From Pseudomonas corrugata (GTDB taxonomy: Bacteria > Pseudomonadota > Gammaproteobacteria > Pseudomonadales > Pseudomonadaceae), in contig NZ_LHVK01000007.1 of assembly GCF_001269905.1 (NCBI RefSeq), positions 186,001 through 250,000 of the forward strand: a stretch of DNA of 64,000 bases. Direction: 5' to 3'. The stretch's first letter is position 1. Each line of letters begins with the position of its first letter. The translations under genes were made by a program, and so were the position numbers. The notes beneath the pieces are model-generated. The model was not told the DNA's origin and did not search any database. It worked only from the letters and a program-made list of their open reading frames with translations. Of this stretch, positions 1 through 8,201 are shown piece after piece.

Positions 1-364
1 CTTCATTGTTCGCCAGGCAGGGCGTTCGGCCCAGCTTGGGCATGGCGCGTAGCGAGGCGTAGGCCTGGGATGCACGGGCAGTCAGGGCCTCTTCGACCCA
101 TGGACGCCAGTTCAGCTCGGACATCGCCTTGCGCATTTCTTCGTTGGCTTGGCGGCGTGCCTGGATGTAGCCGTCAAAGGTGCTGCGACCGAACACCAGA
201 TAGGGAACCAACGTCAGGTACGGAATAAATACCAATGACAGGGCCCAGGCGATCGAGCCTTGGGCGGTGCGCACCGTCAACACCGCGTGTACCGCGGCGA
301 TGGAACCCAGGGTATGAAACAACGCAATCAGGTAACCGAAAACATGCGGTCCAAAATAATCCAT
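1..364 (-). CDS. cls: Cardiolipin synthase, N-terminal part (cut by window edge)
   Basis: The reverse strand from an ATG at 364 reads [20 protein letters not shown] and continues through two hydrophobic segments into a basic stretch, then leaves the window. This is the typical start of bacterial cardiolipin synthase A: two N-terminal membrane helices ahead of the two phospholipase-D-like HKD catalytic domains. The enzyme joins two phosphatidylglycerol molecules into cardiolipin at the inner membrane. Only about 121 codons are present and the catalytic HKD motifs lie outside, so the call rests on the N-terminal pattern alone. It is divergent from the DUF3617 gene, with about 140 bp between the starts. 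Confidence 0.8.
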   Translation of the reverse strand, partial: MDYFGPHVFGYLIALFHTLGSIAAVHAVLTVRTAQGSIAWALSLVFIPYLTLVPYLVFGRSTFDGYIQARRQANEEMRKAMSELNWRPWVEEALTARASQAYASLRAMPKLGRTPCLANNE

Positions 365-504
365 GGGCAGCCTTGCTCCTGAAGTTTCAATGCCTAACAA
401 ACCATGTTCCATGGCGAATGTCGCTATTTAATTCACTGTCGCCGAGCCTGAACCGAAGCCCGTGGGCGGCGTCTAACGGCCACCTGTCCTCTGGAGTTCT
501 TGCA

Positions 505-1026
505 ATGAATGTTCGTCTGCTGAGTTTGGCCTTGGCGGTTGGCTTGTCAGTTCCTGTGGCGGCTCAGGCGCAAATGCTTCAGCCTGGTTTGTGGGAACTG
601 ACTACAAGCAACATGAAAGTCGATAACCAGAACCTGCCAGACCTGCAACTTATTCTCGGCCAGCTGCAGAACCAGATCACCCCGGAGCAACGGGCAATGC
701 TGGAAAAGCAAGGCATTACCATGGGCGGGAAGGGGATCCGGGTATGCCTGACGCCGGCCCAGGTCCAGACCAATGACATCCCGTTGCAGGATCCGCAGTC
801 GGGATGCAAACAGCAGATCACCGAGCGCACCGGCAATCAGTGGAAGTTTCGCTTCAGTTGCCCGAAAGCCCAGGGCAATGGTATCGCGACATTCCAGAGC
901 GATCGGGAATTTACTACCAAGGTCAACGGTACCTTCAATGCCACTGGCATCCAGCAGAATGGCAGCCTCGATACCCGGGCCGTGTGGTTGGGGCAGGATT
1001 GCGGAACGGTCAAGCCGAGGGCTTGA
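505..1026 (+). CDS. DUF3617 family secreted protein
   Basis: A 173-residue protein with a clear signal peptide (residues 1-22, ending AAQAQ) followed by the DUF3617 pattern: an early PGLWE motif, a middle stretch where Cys pairs follow 'VCLTPAQ' and 'SGCKQQ', and a C-terminal 'GQDCG'. DUF3617 proteins are periplasmic and of unknown function. I chose the ATG at 505 because GGAG lies about 10 bases upstream and the signal peptide starts there; an in-frame extension upstream to 235 has no signal-like features. It converges with the znuA-like gene with only 24 bp between stops and no clear terminator. Confidence 0.85.
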   Translation: MNVRLLSLALAVGLSVPVAAQAQMLQPGLWELTTSNMKVDNQNLPDLQLILGQLQNQITPEQRAMLEKQGITMGGKGIRVCLTPAQVQTNDIPLQDPQSGCKQQITERTGNQWKFRFSCPKAQGNGIATFQSDREFTTKVNGTFNATGIQQNGSLDTRAVWLGQDCGTVKPRA

Positions 1027-1050
1027 CCATTGTGCAGGTGAAACTGACGG

Positions 1051-1926
1051 TTACGGTTTGGACAGCGCGTCGTACAGCGTGTTGAGGTTGTATTCGAACA
1101 GGCCGGTGAAGGAACTGGCTGGTCCGCTGGCAGCGAGGGCATCGGAGTACAGCGTGCCGCCGATCTGAGCGCCGCTCTCATCGGCGATCTGCTTGAGCAG
1201 GCGTGCGTCCTTGATGTTCTCCATGAACACCGCTTTGACGTGCGCCTGACGAATCTGGGTAATCAGCGCTGCGACTTCGGCGGCTGACGGCTCGCGTTCA
1301 GTGGACAGTCCCTGTGGTGCTATGAAGTCGATGCCATAGGCCTGACCCAGATAACCGAATGCATCATGAGACGTCACGATCTTGCGGTTGCCTGGCGGCA
1401 GGGAACCGAGCTTGGCCTTGGCATCCGCGAGCAGCGCGTAGATCTTCTTCAGGTACGCTTGGCTGTTGCGCTCATAATCGGCTTTGTTGGCGGGGTCGGC
1501 GGCTTCCAATGCCTTGGTAATGTTGTTCACATACAGCTCGGCATTCGCCAGGTTGTGCCAGGCGTGTGGGTCGGGAACGGTCTCCCCGTCTTCATCCAGC
1601 GAGCGCGGAATCACGCCATGACTGGCGCTGATGACGGGCGCGCCGGTTTCCGTGCTGGTGACCAGGCGATCCAGCCAAGGCTCGAAGCCCAACCCATTCT
1701 TGATGATCAATTTTGCACCGAGCAGCGCCTTGGCATCGTCCGGCGTCGGTTCGTAAGTGTGCGCATCGGCGTCTGGTCCGACCATGTTGGTAATCTGGAT
1801 ATGCTCGCCACCGACCTGTCGGGTCATGTCGGCAAGAATGCTGAAACTGGTAACCACCTGAAGTTTCTCGGCGGCGGACAAGGACATCGACAGCATCAAA
1901 CTGAATAGCACGAGCAGGGCGCGCAT
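1051..1926 (-). CDS. Zinc/manganese-type ABC transporter substrate-binding protein (ZnuA-like, cluster A-I)
   Basis: A 291-residue periplasmic metal-binding protein. It has a signal peptide (residues 1 to about 19), then the family's metal-ligand regions: 'DAHTYEPTPDD', 'DPHAWHNL' and 'SHDAFGYL', with a late acidic region 'LYSDAL'. It lacks the long His/Asp-rich loop of classical ZnuA, so it may be a second, Zur-controlled zinc binder. It is the last gene of the folE2-ABC operon behind a Zur box. An ATG at 1926 is preceded by AGGTG at good spacing; an in-frame ATG at 1941 overlaps the permease stop (ATGA) and is an alternative. The frameshifted permease upstream reads without a stop into this gene, so a fused translation is also possible. 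Confidence 0.85.
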   Translation of the reverse strand: MRALLVLFSLMLSMSLSAAEKLQVVTSFSILADMTRQVGGEHIQITNMVGPDADAHTYEPTPDDAKALLGAKLIIKNGLGFEPWLDRLVTSTETGAPVISASHGVIPRSLDEDGETVPDPHAWHNLANAELYVNNITKALEAADPANKADYERNSQAYLKKIYALLADAKAKLGSLPPGNRKIVTSHDAFGYLGQAYGIDFIAPQGLSTEREPSAAEVAALITQIRQAHVKAVFMENIKDARLLKQIADESGAQIGGTLYSDALAASGPASSFTGLFEYNLNTLYDALSKP

Positions 1927-1937
1927 CGGGAAACACC

Positions 1938-2772
1938 TCATGGGGATGTGAACAGGGGCGGGCGGTGCAGCAGACCGTGTACCGGACCGACTATCACGGA
2001 GAGCAGATAAAACATCCCCGCAACCAGCACGATGGCCGGGCCGCTGGGCAATGAGAAATAGAAGGACAGCAACAGGCCAAACCAGACCGAGAGGCAACCG
2101 AGCAGCGCAGCGATGGCCATCAGGGGTGGCCGGCAACATCATCAGGCCGACCACCATGAGAGCGCCAATGGCCTGGAACCCAATCACCAGGTTCAGCACC
2201 ACCAAAGTCAGGAACACACCGTGGGCCAACGGACCGAGCCGGCTGACGGTTTGCAGGAACAGCGGATCCAGCGTGTCGAGTAATAAAGGGCGGTAGATCA
2301 GCGCCATGGCAATCAAGCTGGCCGCCGACACCCACAGCATGCCGGTCAGCGTCGGACCGTCCACCGCCAGGGCCGAGCCGAATAACAGGTGCAGGAGATC
2401 CAGGCGTTTGCCCGCGACGCCGAGGATCAGCACGCCGGCCGCGAGGGAAATGGGATAGATCGCCGCGAGGCTCGCATCTTCTCGCAGGCCGGTTCGGCGG
2501 GTCACCCAAGCGGCGAGTCCAGCCATGCCCAGGCCCGCGCCGAGGCCGCCCAAGGTCAAGGCGGGCAGGCTCAAGCCGGCGAACCAGAAGCCCAGTGCGG
2601 CACCGGGCAGAATGCCGTGGGCCACCGCATCGCCGATCAGGCTCATGCGGCGCAGGATCAGAAATACCCCCAACGGCGCTGTGCTGCAGGCCAGTACCAG
2701 GCCACCAAGCAAAGCCCGACGCATGAAGACGAATTCCTGAAAGGGTTGCCAGAGATGAGTGGCCGCGAGCAT
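1938..2772 (-). pseudogene. Metal ABC transporter permease (ZnuB-like), frameshifted
   Basis: The N-terminal part, read from an ATG at 2772, gives a good cluster-9 metal permease with about seven hydrophobic segments as far as 'GALMVVGLMMLPA' (near 2130). The family's expected continuation (a short ARFW-type loop and the last helices) is missing in that frame. The last helices reappear in another frame at 2120-1938 ('ALLGCLSVWFGLLLSFYF', then 'LPSGPAIVLVAG') and end at a TGA at 1938. From memory of homologues, about 12-15 codons are absent at the junction, so a small out-of-frame deletion is the simplest explanation. The upstream frame stays open through 1938 and joins znuA, making a 574-codon ORF. 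Start overlaps the ATPase stop (TGATG). A sequencing error cannot be excluded. Confidence 0.8.
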
Positions 2773-3440
2773 CAAGCCACCTTCATATGAGGTTGTTGGG
2801 TAATCACTTCGACGCTGCGACCCAACGTGCAGCCTGTGGGGCTGACCGACAATGTGTGGGGAATATGCTGGCGTACAGCGGCAAGGTCATGACACACAAC
2901 CACGAGGGTGCGGCCCTCGGCGTGCCAGGTGTGAATGTGTTTCCACAACAACGCCTGACCCTCTTCATCGAGCGCTGCATGGGGTTCATCGAGTAAGAGC
3001 AACGGCGCTTCAGCCAGACTCAGGCGAGCGAGTAAAGCGCGTTGTAATTCGCCTCCAGACAACGCCATGAGTGGGCGATTTTCCAGGCCAGTCAACGCCC
3101 AGTTCTCCAGCGCCGTTCCGAGTCGCTGGCTTCGCTGGGCCGGTGTGTGTCGGCTACCCCAAGCTCCTGCGGCTATCAGCTCTTGCAGGCTGATGGGAAA
3201 TTGTCGATCCAGGTGTTGCTGCTGCGGCAGGAACGAGACGCCGCCCCGACGTGGAACCGTCAGGGTGAGTTTTCCGGAGAGGGGCTTTTGCAACCCCGCG
3301 AGGACTTTCAACAGGCTGCTTTTGCCCGAACCGTTGGCGCCGATGATAGCCGTCAGGCTGCCTGCGGGGCGCTCAACATACAGCTCGGGTGTGAGCGGAC
3401 GTCCCGGTGGGCCCCAACGCAAGGCTTGGCAACTGATCAT
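2772..3440 (-). CDS. Zinc/manganese ABC transporter ATP-binding protein (ZnuC-like)
   Basis: A 222-residue ABC ATPase: Walker A GANGSGKS at residues 34-41, a Q-loop region 'LPQQQHLD', signature 'LSGGELQRA' near residue 126, Walker B 'LLLLDEP' near 150 and a switch His in 'VVCHDLAAV'. It would energise the metal permease encoded directly downstream. Its ATG overlaps the folE2 stop (ATGA) and its stop overlaps the permease start, so translation of the operon is tightly coupled. The length is a little short for the family, with no C-terminal His-rich tail. With the permease broken, the function of the transporter as a whole is doubtful. Confidence 0.87.
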   Translation of the reverse strand: MISCQALRWGPPGRPLTPELYVERPAGSLTAIIGANGSGKSSLLKVLAGLQKPLSGKLTLTVPRRGGVSFLPQQQHLDRQFPISLQELIAAGAWGSRHTPAQRSQRLGTALENWALTGLENRPLMALSGGELQRALLARLSLAEAPLLLLDEPHAALDEEGQALLWKHIHTWHAEGRTLVVVCHDLAAVRQHIPHTLSVSPTGCTLGRSVEVITQQPHMKVA

Positions 3441-4333
3441 GCTGCCTCCCGTGTCCAGCGACTTTGCGCCACGGCGTCATGGGCATGCAGGCTTTCCGCG
3501 TGAACGACGCGCACATTGAGGGCCATGACGTCGGGTGACTGCCTCAAGGCCTGACTCAATCGTCGAGCGGCGTCCTCGCAGAACATCAGGTTCTGACCGT
3601 TGGCGAGGGCGAATGCTTGTTCGTCGGCGCGTTTGACTGCGGTTTGTACCGCGGTGCCCAAGGCGGCTTCGGCCTGGTTGATGATCCGCGGCAGCGGCAA
3701 TTGGCTGGTACCCGCGCTCAAGCGAATGTTCAGGGACGCGATGCTGCGTTGGCTGTGTGGCGTAGCAACGATCCCTTTTGAGGAACCCAGCCAAGCCAGA
3801 ACCTCAGCATGTTCCAAAGATTTATTCGCGAAATCATCCACGAACTGCTGTTGGATCAGCTGCCTTGCAAGTGCCGCCGAGCATGGGCAGGTGGATGAGT
3901 AGGGTATCTGGATGTTCAGTTCCACGTGGAACACAGCGTGTTTGAGGTGCGCTTCGATACTCACCGGGTAGCGCTTCCAGCCTGATAACGGGCTGACCAG
4001 GGCAGGGCGTTTGAGCAACAATTCGGTGTGAAGGGTCAGGGAGGCGGCTTGGGAAAGGCCTTCATGGCTGTTCAGGAAATGCAGTAAGACACGTTGCAGC
4101 AGTGGGGGAGAAAGCGGCGAGTTTTCGAGCATCTCCAACGCCAGGTACAGGCGGGACATATGAATACCGCGAGCGTCCACATCGTCGAGGCTGACGCCAA
4201 GGTCCGCGATAGCGCTCAGTTGTTGTCCTTCGATCAACACAGGCAAGGCGACGCCACACATCCCCACCCAATCGAGAGGCAAGGCTTGGCGCGAAGCTTG
4301 GGCAGCAATGTCTGGAAGCGCAAATGCATTCAT
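3437..4333 (-). CDS. folE2: GTP cyclohydrolase I type IB (FolE2)
   Basis: A 298-residue protein of the GTP cyclohydrolase IB family, which makes 7,8-dihydroneopterin triphosphate for folate synthesis. The family's Cys pair is visible as 'STCPCSAAL' (Cys149 and Cys151), after 'PVSIEAHLKH' and before a C-terminal 'ARRLSQALRQ'-type region. FolE2 can use metals other than zinc, which is why bacteria often place it under Zur as a backup for the zinc-dependent FolE. Here a near-perfect Zur box lies about 30 bp upstream. I chose the ATG at 4333; an in-frame ATG at 4357 would sit only a few bases from the Zur box, leaving little room for a ribosome site. First gene of the folE2-znuCBA operon. Confidence 0.93.
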   Translation of the reverse strand: MNAFALPDIAAQASRQALPLDWVGMCGVALPVLIEGQQLSAIADLGVSLDDVDARGIHMSRLYLALEMLENSPLSPPLLQRVLLHFLNSHEGLSQAASLTLHTELLLKRPALVSPLSGWKRYPVSIEAHLKHAVFHVELNIQIPYSSTCPCSAALARQLIQQQFVDDFANKSLEHAEVLAWLGSSKGIVATPHSQRSIASLNIRLSAGTSQLPLPRIINQAEAALGTAVQTAVKRADEQAFALANGQNLMFCEDAARRLSQALRQSPDVMALNVRVVHAESLHAHDAVAQSRWTREAA

Positions 4334-4363
4334 GATCAAGATCCGTCGTAGGGTCAAGCTAAT

Positions 4364-4376
4364 GTTATAATGTAAC
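4364..4376 (-). promoter_or_regulatory. Zur box upstream of folE2
   Basis: GTTATAATGTAAC matches the gammaproteobacterial Zur consensus (GTTATAnTATAAC-like) in nearly every position, with extra palindromic bases outside it. It lies 31 bp before the folE2 ATG. Zinc-loaded Zur would block transcription of the folE2-ABC operon, so the operon should come on in zinc starvation. Site identity is by motif match only. Confidence 0.8.
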
Positions 4377-4446
4377 GATAAATTCGACTAGATCTTTTTC
4401 ATGAACAGAGTTTCATGCGGTTCTTATGATCGTTCCACGTGAAACA

Positions 4447-4836
4447 TCAGCGTGAATCCTGGCAGCCATTTATGCGTCCGCAGATAAATTTACCGGCTGC
4501 ACCGCCTGAACTGGAAAAGCGATTCAGGGTGGTCCAGCCGACGCGTCGACTGTAACCAACCCAGGCTTCACCGTCCGAGGCCAAGCCCGTGAAGAACGTC
4601 AATTGACCGTAGCGACTGGTCGTTTGTGCCCAATGCCGACTGCCCTTCACCTCAAAACCGCGCAAATAAACCGTGTTCCCAGCCGTCATGACGCTATAGG
4701 CATTCCCTTGCCCATCGGAACAAGCCAGCAAGTTCGCGCTGCGCGTGCAATTTGCCAATAGCGAGGTCTGGGCAGACGCCTCCAGGGGGCCTGACAGCAT
4801 CCAGCACGCGAATACGAATTTTAAAATAATGCGCAT
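4447..4836 (-). CDS. Small secreted Cys-containing hypothetical protein in the zinc cluster
   Basis: A 129-residue protein with an N-terminal signal peptide (residues 1 to about 22, hydrophobic core then 'ASAQ'). The mature part has four cysteines, two early ('ANCTRS', 'LACSDG') and two at the end ('ICGRINGCQ'), suggesting two disulfides, and many aromatic and Gly/Ser residues like a small beta-rich domain. I do not recognise a named family. The ATG at 4836 begins the signal peptide; the in-frame sequence upstream to 4962 does not look coding. A Zur box at 4883 lies about 47 bp upstream, so this gene is probably part of the zinc-starvation response. Function unknown. Confidence 0.65.
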   Translation of the reverse strand: MRIILKFVFACWMLSGPLEASAQTSLLANCTRSANLLACSDGQGNAYSVMTAGNTVYLRGFEVKGSRHWAQTTSRYGQLTFFTGLASDGEAWVGYSRRVGWTTLNRFSSSGGAAGKFICGRINGCQDSR

Positions 4837-4882
4837 CAGTGACACTCGAAGAGTTGGAATTTCGGGCTGGCGAGCATTTGTC

Positions 4883-4895
4883 GTTATACTATAAC
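4883..4895. promoter_or_regulatory. Zur box between the secreted-protein gene and the cobW/zigA gene
   Basis: GTTATACTATAAC is a near-perfect palindrome matching the Zur consensus. It sits in the divergent region between the minus-strand secreted protein (start 4836) and the plus-strand CobW GTPase (start 4987), and so could repress both when zinc is plentiful. Confidence 0.8.
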
Positions 4896-4986
4896 ATAAA
4901 ATAAGCCGCCCTGACCGAAGCTGCAGCCTGACAAAGCGCGCCACAACACACACTTCCAACACGGCCGTCCGATGAGGATATACCTG

Positions 4987-6195
4987 ATGCCCAATCGTCT
5001 TCCCGTAACTGTGCTCTCCGGGTTTCTCGGTGCCGGTAAGAGCACGCTGCTCAACTACGTCCTACGAAATCGTGACAATCTACGTGTCGCAGTAATCGTC
5101 AACGATATGAGCGAAATCAACATCGATGGCAGCGAAGTCCAGCGAAATGTCAGCCTGAACCGTGCTGAAGAAAAGCTGGTGGAGATGAGCAACGGTTGCA
5201 TCTGCTGCACGCTGCGTGAGGATCTGCTGGAAGAAGTCGGGCACCTCGCCAGGGAAGGACGCTTCGATTACCTGTTGATCGAGTCCACCGGCATTTCCGA
5301 ACCCTTGCCGGTGGCTGAAACCTTCACGTTCCGCGATGAAGAGGGCCGAAGCCTGGCCGATGTCGCACGGCTCGACACTATGGTGACGGTAGTCGACGGC
5401 CTGAACTTCCTGCCGGATTACCAGGCCGCCGAGAGCCTGGCATCACGGGGCGAAACCCTGGGCGAGGACGATGAACGTTCAATCACGGATCTGCTGATTG
5501 AACAGATCGAGTTCGCCGACGTGATTCTGATCAGCAAGATCGATCTGATCAGCCGCCACGAACGGGAAGAACTGGTGGCTATCCTCAGGCGTCTCAACGC
5601 TCACGCGAAGATTATGCCCATGGTCATGGGGCAGGTACCCCTGGGAGAAATCCTCGACACCGGTCGCTTTGATTTCGAGCGTGCGGCTCAAGCGCCTGGC
5701 TGGCTGCAGGTATTGCGCGGCGAGCACGCGCCTGAGACCGAGGAATATGGCATTGCTTCGACAGTCTACCGGGCGCGCGGGCCTTTCCATCCCCAGCGCT
5801 TCTTCGACCTGATCGAACGACCCTGGATCAATGGCAAGCTGCTGCGCTCCAAAGGCTTCTTCTGGCTAGCGAGCAAACCTGAAGAGGCGGGCAGTTGGTC
5901 TCAGGCAGGTGGGTTGATGCGACATGGGTTTGCCGGTCGCTGGTGGCGGTTCGTGCCCAAGGATCAATGGCCCCAGGATGCGGAAAGCACCGCTGCCATC
6001 ATGAAAAACTGGCTGCCCGGCACTGGGGATTGCCGTCAGGAGCTGGTGTTCATTGGTCAGAACATCGACTTCGACCTGCTCGCTGAAGAGCTGGACGGAT
6101 GTCTGCTCACGGATGCGGAAATGGCCCTCGGCATCGAGAGCTGGCGCTTGTTGCCGGACCCGTTCGGTTCCTGGCATGACGAGGTCGCGGCCTGA
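4987..6195 (+). CDS. zigA: COG0523 (CobW) zinc-starvation GTPase, ZigA-type
   Basis: A 402-residue P-loop GTPase of the CobW/COG0523 family. Walker A GFLGAGKS is at residues 12-19; the metal-binding CxCC motif (Cys71, Cys73, Cys74 in 'NGCICC') follows; 'ESTGISEP' and 'SKID' mark the later GTPase motifs, and a CobW C-terminal domain follows from about residue 260. Members linked to Zur are thought to be zinc metallochaperones that insert zinc into client enzymes under starvation. I chose the ATG at 4987 because GAGG lies nine bases upstream; an ATG at 4972 is possible but has no ribosome site. It is preceded by a Zur box and overlaps the DUF1826 gene by one base. Confidence 0.9.
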   Translation: MPNRLPVTVLSGFLGAGKSTLLNYVLRNRDNLRVAVIVNDMSEINIDGSEVQRNVSLNRAEEKLVEMSNGCICCTLREDLLEEVGHLAREGRFDYLLIESTGISEPLPVAETFTFRDEEGRSLADVARLDTMVTVVDGLNFLPDYQAAESLASRGETLGEDDERSITDLLIEQIEFADVILISKIDLISRHEREELVAILRRLNAHAKIMPMVMGQVPLGEILDTGRFDFERAAQAPGWLQVLRGEHAPETEEYGIASTVYRARGPFHPQRFFDLIERPWINGKLLRSKGFFWLASKPEEAGSWSQAGGLMRHGFAGRWWRFVPKDQWPQDAESTAAIMKNWLPGTGDCRQELVFIGQNIDFDLLAEELDGCLLTDAEMALGIESWRLLPDPFGSWHDEVAA

Positions 6196-6845
6196 TGCTG
6201 GCGCCCACACTGAAACAGGAGCGCCAGGTTCGGCAGGTTCAGGGCGATACCCCACGGACCCTGGCACAGATTCTGGAAGACGACACCAACCTGGCGGTCT
6301 GGCAGCGTCAGCTTCCGGCGCACATCAGTGATTTTGCGGCGTTGGTGCTTTCAATGGATCAACCGTTGGCCGAGTCACTGGTGCTCGATGTGCCCGAGGA
6401 GGACTCGCAACCTGAACTGAAGGGGCTTGCCGCCGGTTTCAGCGACCTGCACGGCTATGAAGGCTTCGTAGCCGATGTCGCTTGGCTGGTCAGCGCATTT
6501 GCCTGCCTGCTGGGCGTCAAGCGGGTCGGGTTGCGCCTGCGGACGCTGGACAAGGCCATGTGCCCACGCTTTCACGTCGATCATGTGCCGGTGCGGCTGA
6601 TCACGACGTACGCCGGTGCTGGCAGCGAATGGCTTGAGGAGGGCGCCATGGAACGTCGACGGCTGGCTCAACCTGATGCCGAGCCCCGTGATCGGCAGGT
6701 GATCCAGCAGCTGTGCACTGGCGAAGTGGCGTTGCTAAAAGGTGAAAAGTGGCTGGGTAATGAAGGCTTCGGTCTGATTCATCGCTCGCCGGAGCCGGAT
6801 CCGGGGGAACGCCGCTTGATCCTCACGCTGGACTGGCTGGCCTAA
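6195..6845 (+). CDS. DUF1826 domain protein
   Basis: A 216-residue cytoplasmic protein of the DUF1826 family, with no signal peptide or membrane segment. Conserved-looking features are 'LRTLDKAMCPRFHVDHVPVRLITTY', where a Cys and two His lie close together and could bind metal, and a C-terminal 'GLIHRSP' region. DUF1826 has no established function. The ATG overlaps the upstream GTPase stop (TGATG), so the two are translationally coupled and probably act together in zinc starvation. I infer a metal-related role from the context and the Cys/His cluster; nothing shows a reaction. Confidence 0.82.
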   Translation: MLAPTLKQERQVRQVQGDTPRTLAQILEDDTNLAVWQRQLPAHISDFAALVLSMDQPLAESLVLDVPEEDSQPELKGLAAGFSDLHGYEGFVADVAWLVSAFACLLGVKRVGLRLRTLDKAMCPRFHVDHVPVRLITTYAGAGSEWLEEGAMERRRLAQPDAEPRDRQVIQQLCTGEVALLKGEKWLGNEGFGLIHRSPEPDPGERRLILTLDWLA

Positions 6846-7198
6846 GGCTTGAGCCAGATACCCTGGCTTTTCCCTTCACAAAACGGCTTGAGATAAGCGG
6901 TATCGGTGGCTACGCCGTAATAGTGTATATCCTGGCGGTAAGGCATATTGGCGACTTGGGCGTTGCTGCAGATGCCAAAGGCACCGCCGGGGCACTGATC
7001 GACGTATTGCACGTCGACTTTTTGCCCGGCAAGGTTCGGTTGGCAGAAGCCGTCGGCGAACAGTTTGGGCGGGATGTTGCGGTTTTGCTGGCAGACTTTC
7101 ACATCGAGCCGCTCCGCTTGACTGTGAACCACGCAAGCTTGGGCCAGTGCCTGGTCCGAAATCAGCGCCAACAAGCACCAACCGATTATCCGCATCAT
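6842..7198 (-). CDS. Small secreted six-cysteine hypothetical protein
   Basis: A 118-residue protein with a signal peptide (residues 1 to about 20, cleavage near 'ALAQA'). The mature part has six cysteines spread evenly ('ACVVHS', 'KVCQQ', 'GFCQP', 'QCPGG', 'ICSNA', 'PFCEG'), which would allow three disulfides. No family is recognised. It lies on the minus strand between DUF1826 and the second CobW gene, converging with DUF1826 with a four-base stop overlap, and its start is only 25 bp from the divergent CobW start. Gene order recalls the P. aeruginosa PA5532-PA5535 area. No Zur box is visible in the short gap to the next gene. Role unknown; periplasmic location inferred. Confidence 0.7.
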   Translation of the reverse strand: MMRIIGWCLLALISDQALAQACVVHSQAERLDVKVCQQNRNIPPKLFADGFCQPNLAGQKVDVQYVDQCPGGAFGICSNAQVANMPYRQDIHYYGVATDTAYLKPFCEGKSQGIWLKP

Positions 7199-7223
7199 TT
7201 ACCTCCATCAAAAGTCGCCGATT

Positions 7224-8189
7224 ATGTTGCAGAACATCCCCACCCACGTCATCGCCGGTTCCTTGGGGGCCGGCAAGACCAGCCTGATCAGGCAACTGCT
7301 GGCCCAGCGCCCGGCCGATGAACGCTGGGCGGTGCTGATCAACGAGTTCGGCCAGATCGGCCTGGATGCCGCCTTGCTGACTCAGGCGGCCGATGGTATC
7401 GCACTGGGGGAGGTGGCTGGGGGCTGCTTGTGCTGCGTCAACGGGGCTCCGTTTCAGATCGGCCTCGGCCGTCTGCTGCGCAAGGCGCGACCGGACCGTC
7501 TGTTTATCGAGCCGTCCGGCCTGGGCCATCCTGCACAACTGCTGCAGCAGCTCCAACAGCCGCCGTGGCTCGGCGTGCTGGCGGTGCAGCCCTGTGTGAT
7601 GGTCCTGGACGCCGGGGCGCTGGCCGTGGGCAGAACGTTGCCCGAGGCGCAGCATCAAGCGCTGGCCCATGCCGGACTGCTGGTACTGAACAAGTCCGAA
7701 GGCCTCAGTGAAACCGACCGTGCCCGCATCGCCGCCCAGCTACCACCTCTTGAGCAGCACTGGACGCAACAGGCTGCATTGCCCCTCGACAGGCTGCCGG
7801 GGTTGGGTGTGCGGGGGAGTGGTGCTGTGGACAACTTGAATGTGCCCAGGGATGTCGGCCAACTGCCGGCGATCTGGAGCGATCCGACGTTGCCGATCTG
7901 CCTGTATCAGCAGCGGGAAGAGGGCTGGAGCATCGGCTGGCGTTGGCACCCGAGCCAGCGCTTCGATCCGACAGCCTTGACGGAATGGCTGCAGAACGGA
8001 AACTGGAGACGGGCGAAGCTGGTTATCCACAGCGTCGATGGCTGGGTGTCGGCCAATGCACTGGATAAGGGAGCGCTGACCTGGCAAGCCAGCGAGTGGC
8101 GCCAGGACTCGCGGCTCGAACTGATTTTCGGCGAGCCGCAGGACGTTGAAGCGCTCCAAGCCGGCCTGGCGAACTGTGGGCGTCCGTGA
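7224..8189 (+). CDS. Second COG0523 (CobW-family) GTPase
   Basis: A 321-residue CobW-family GTPase: Walker A 'GSLGAGKT' at 12-19, the CxCC motif 'GGCLCC' (Cys68, Cys70, Cys71), 'EPSGLGHP' and the NKxD-type guanine motif degenerate as 'NKSE'. The C-terminal CobW domain is shorter than in the first GTPase ('WSIGWRWHPSQRFDP' onwards). It is closer to the YjiA/YeiR-type subgroup than to ZigA, and is probably a second metal chaperone. It starts 25 bp from the divergent secreted protein. It may be co-regulated with the zinc island, but no Zur box precedes it. Confidence 0.87.
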   Translation: MLQNIPTHVIAGSLGAGKTSLIRQLLAQRPADERWAVLINEFGQIGLDAALLTQAADGIALGEVAGGCLCCVNGAPFQIGLGRLLRKARPDRLFIEPSGLGHPAQLLQQLQQPPWLGVLAVQPCVMVLDAGALAVGRTLPEAQHQALAHAGLLVLNKSEGLSETDRARIAAQLPPLEQHWTQQAALPLDRLPGLGVRGSGAVDNLNVPRDVGQLPAIWSDPTLPICLYQQREEGWSIGWRWHPSQRFDPTALTEWLQNGNWRRAKLVIHSVDGWVSANALDKGALTWQASEWRQDSRLELIFGEPQDVEALQAGLANCGRP

Positions 8190-8201
8190 ATCAGCTTTGT
8201 T

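Noticed and set aside
235..504. The upstream in-frame extension of the DUF3617 gene.
   Set aside because: It lacks protein-like features, and the signal peptide and ribosome site point to the ATG at 505.
7200..7223. A third Zur box before the second CobW gene.
   Set aside because: The gap of 25 bp has only a weak match to the palindrome.
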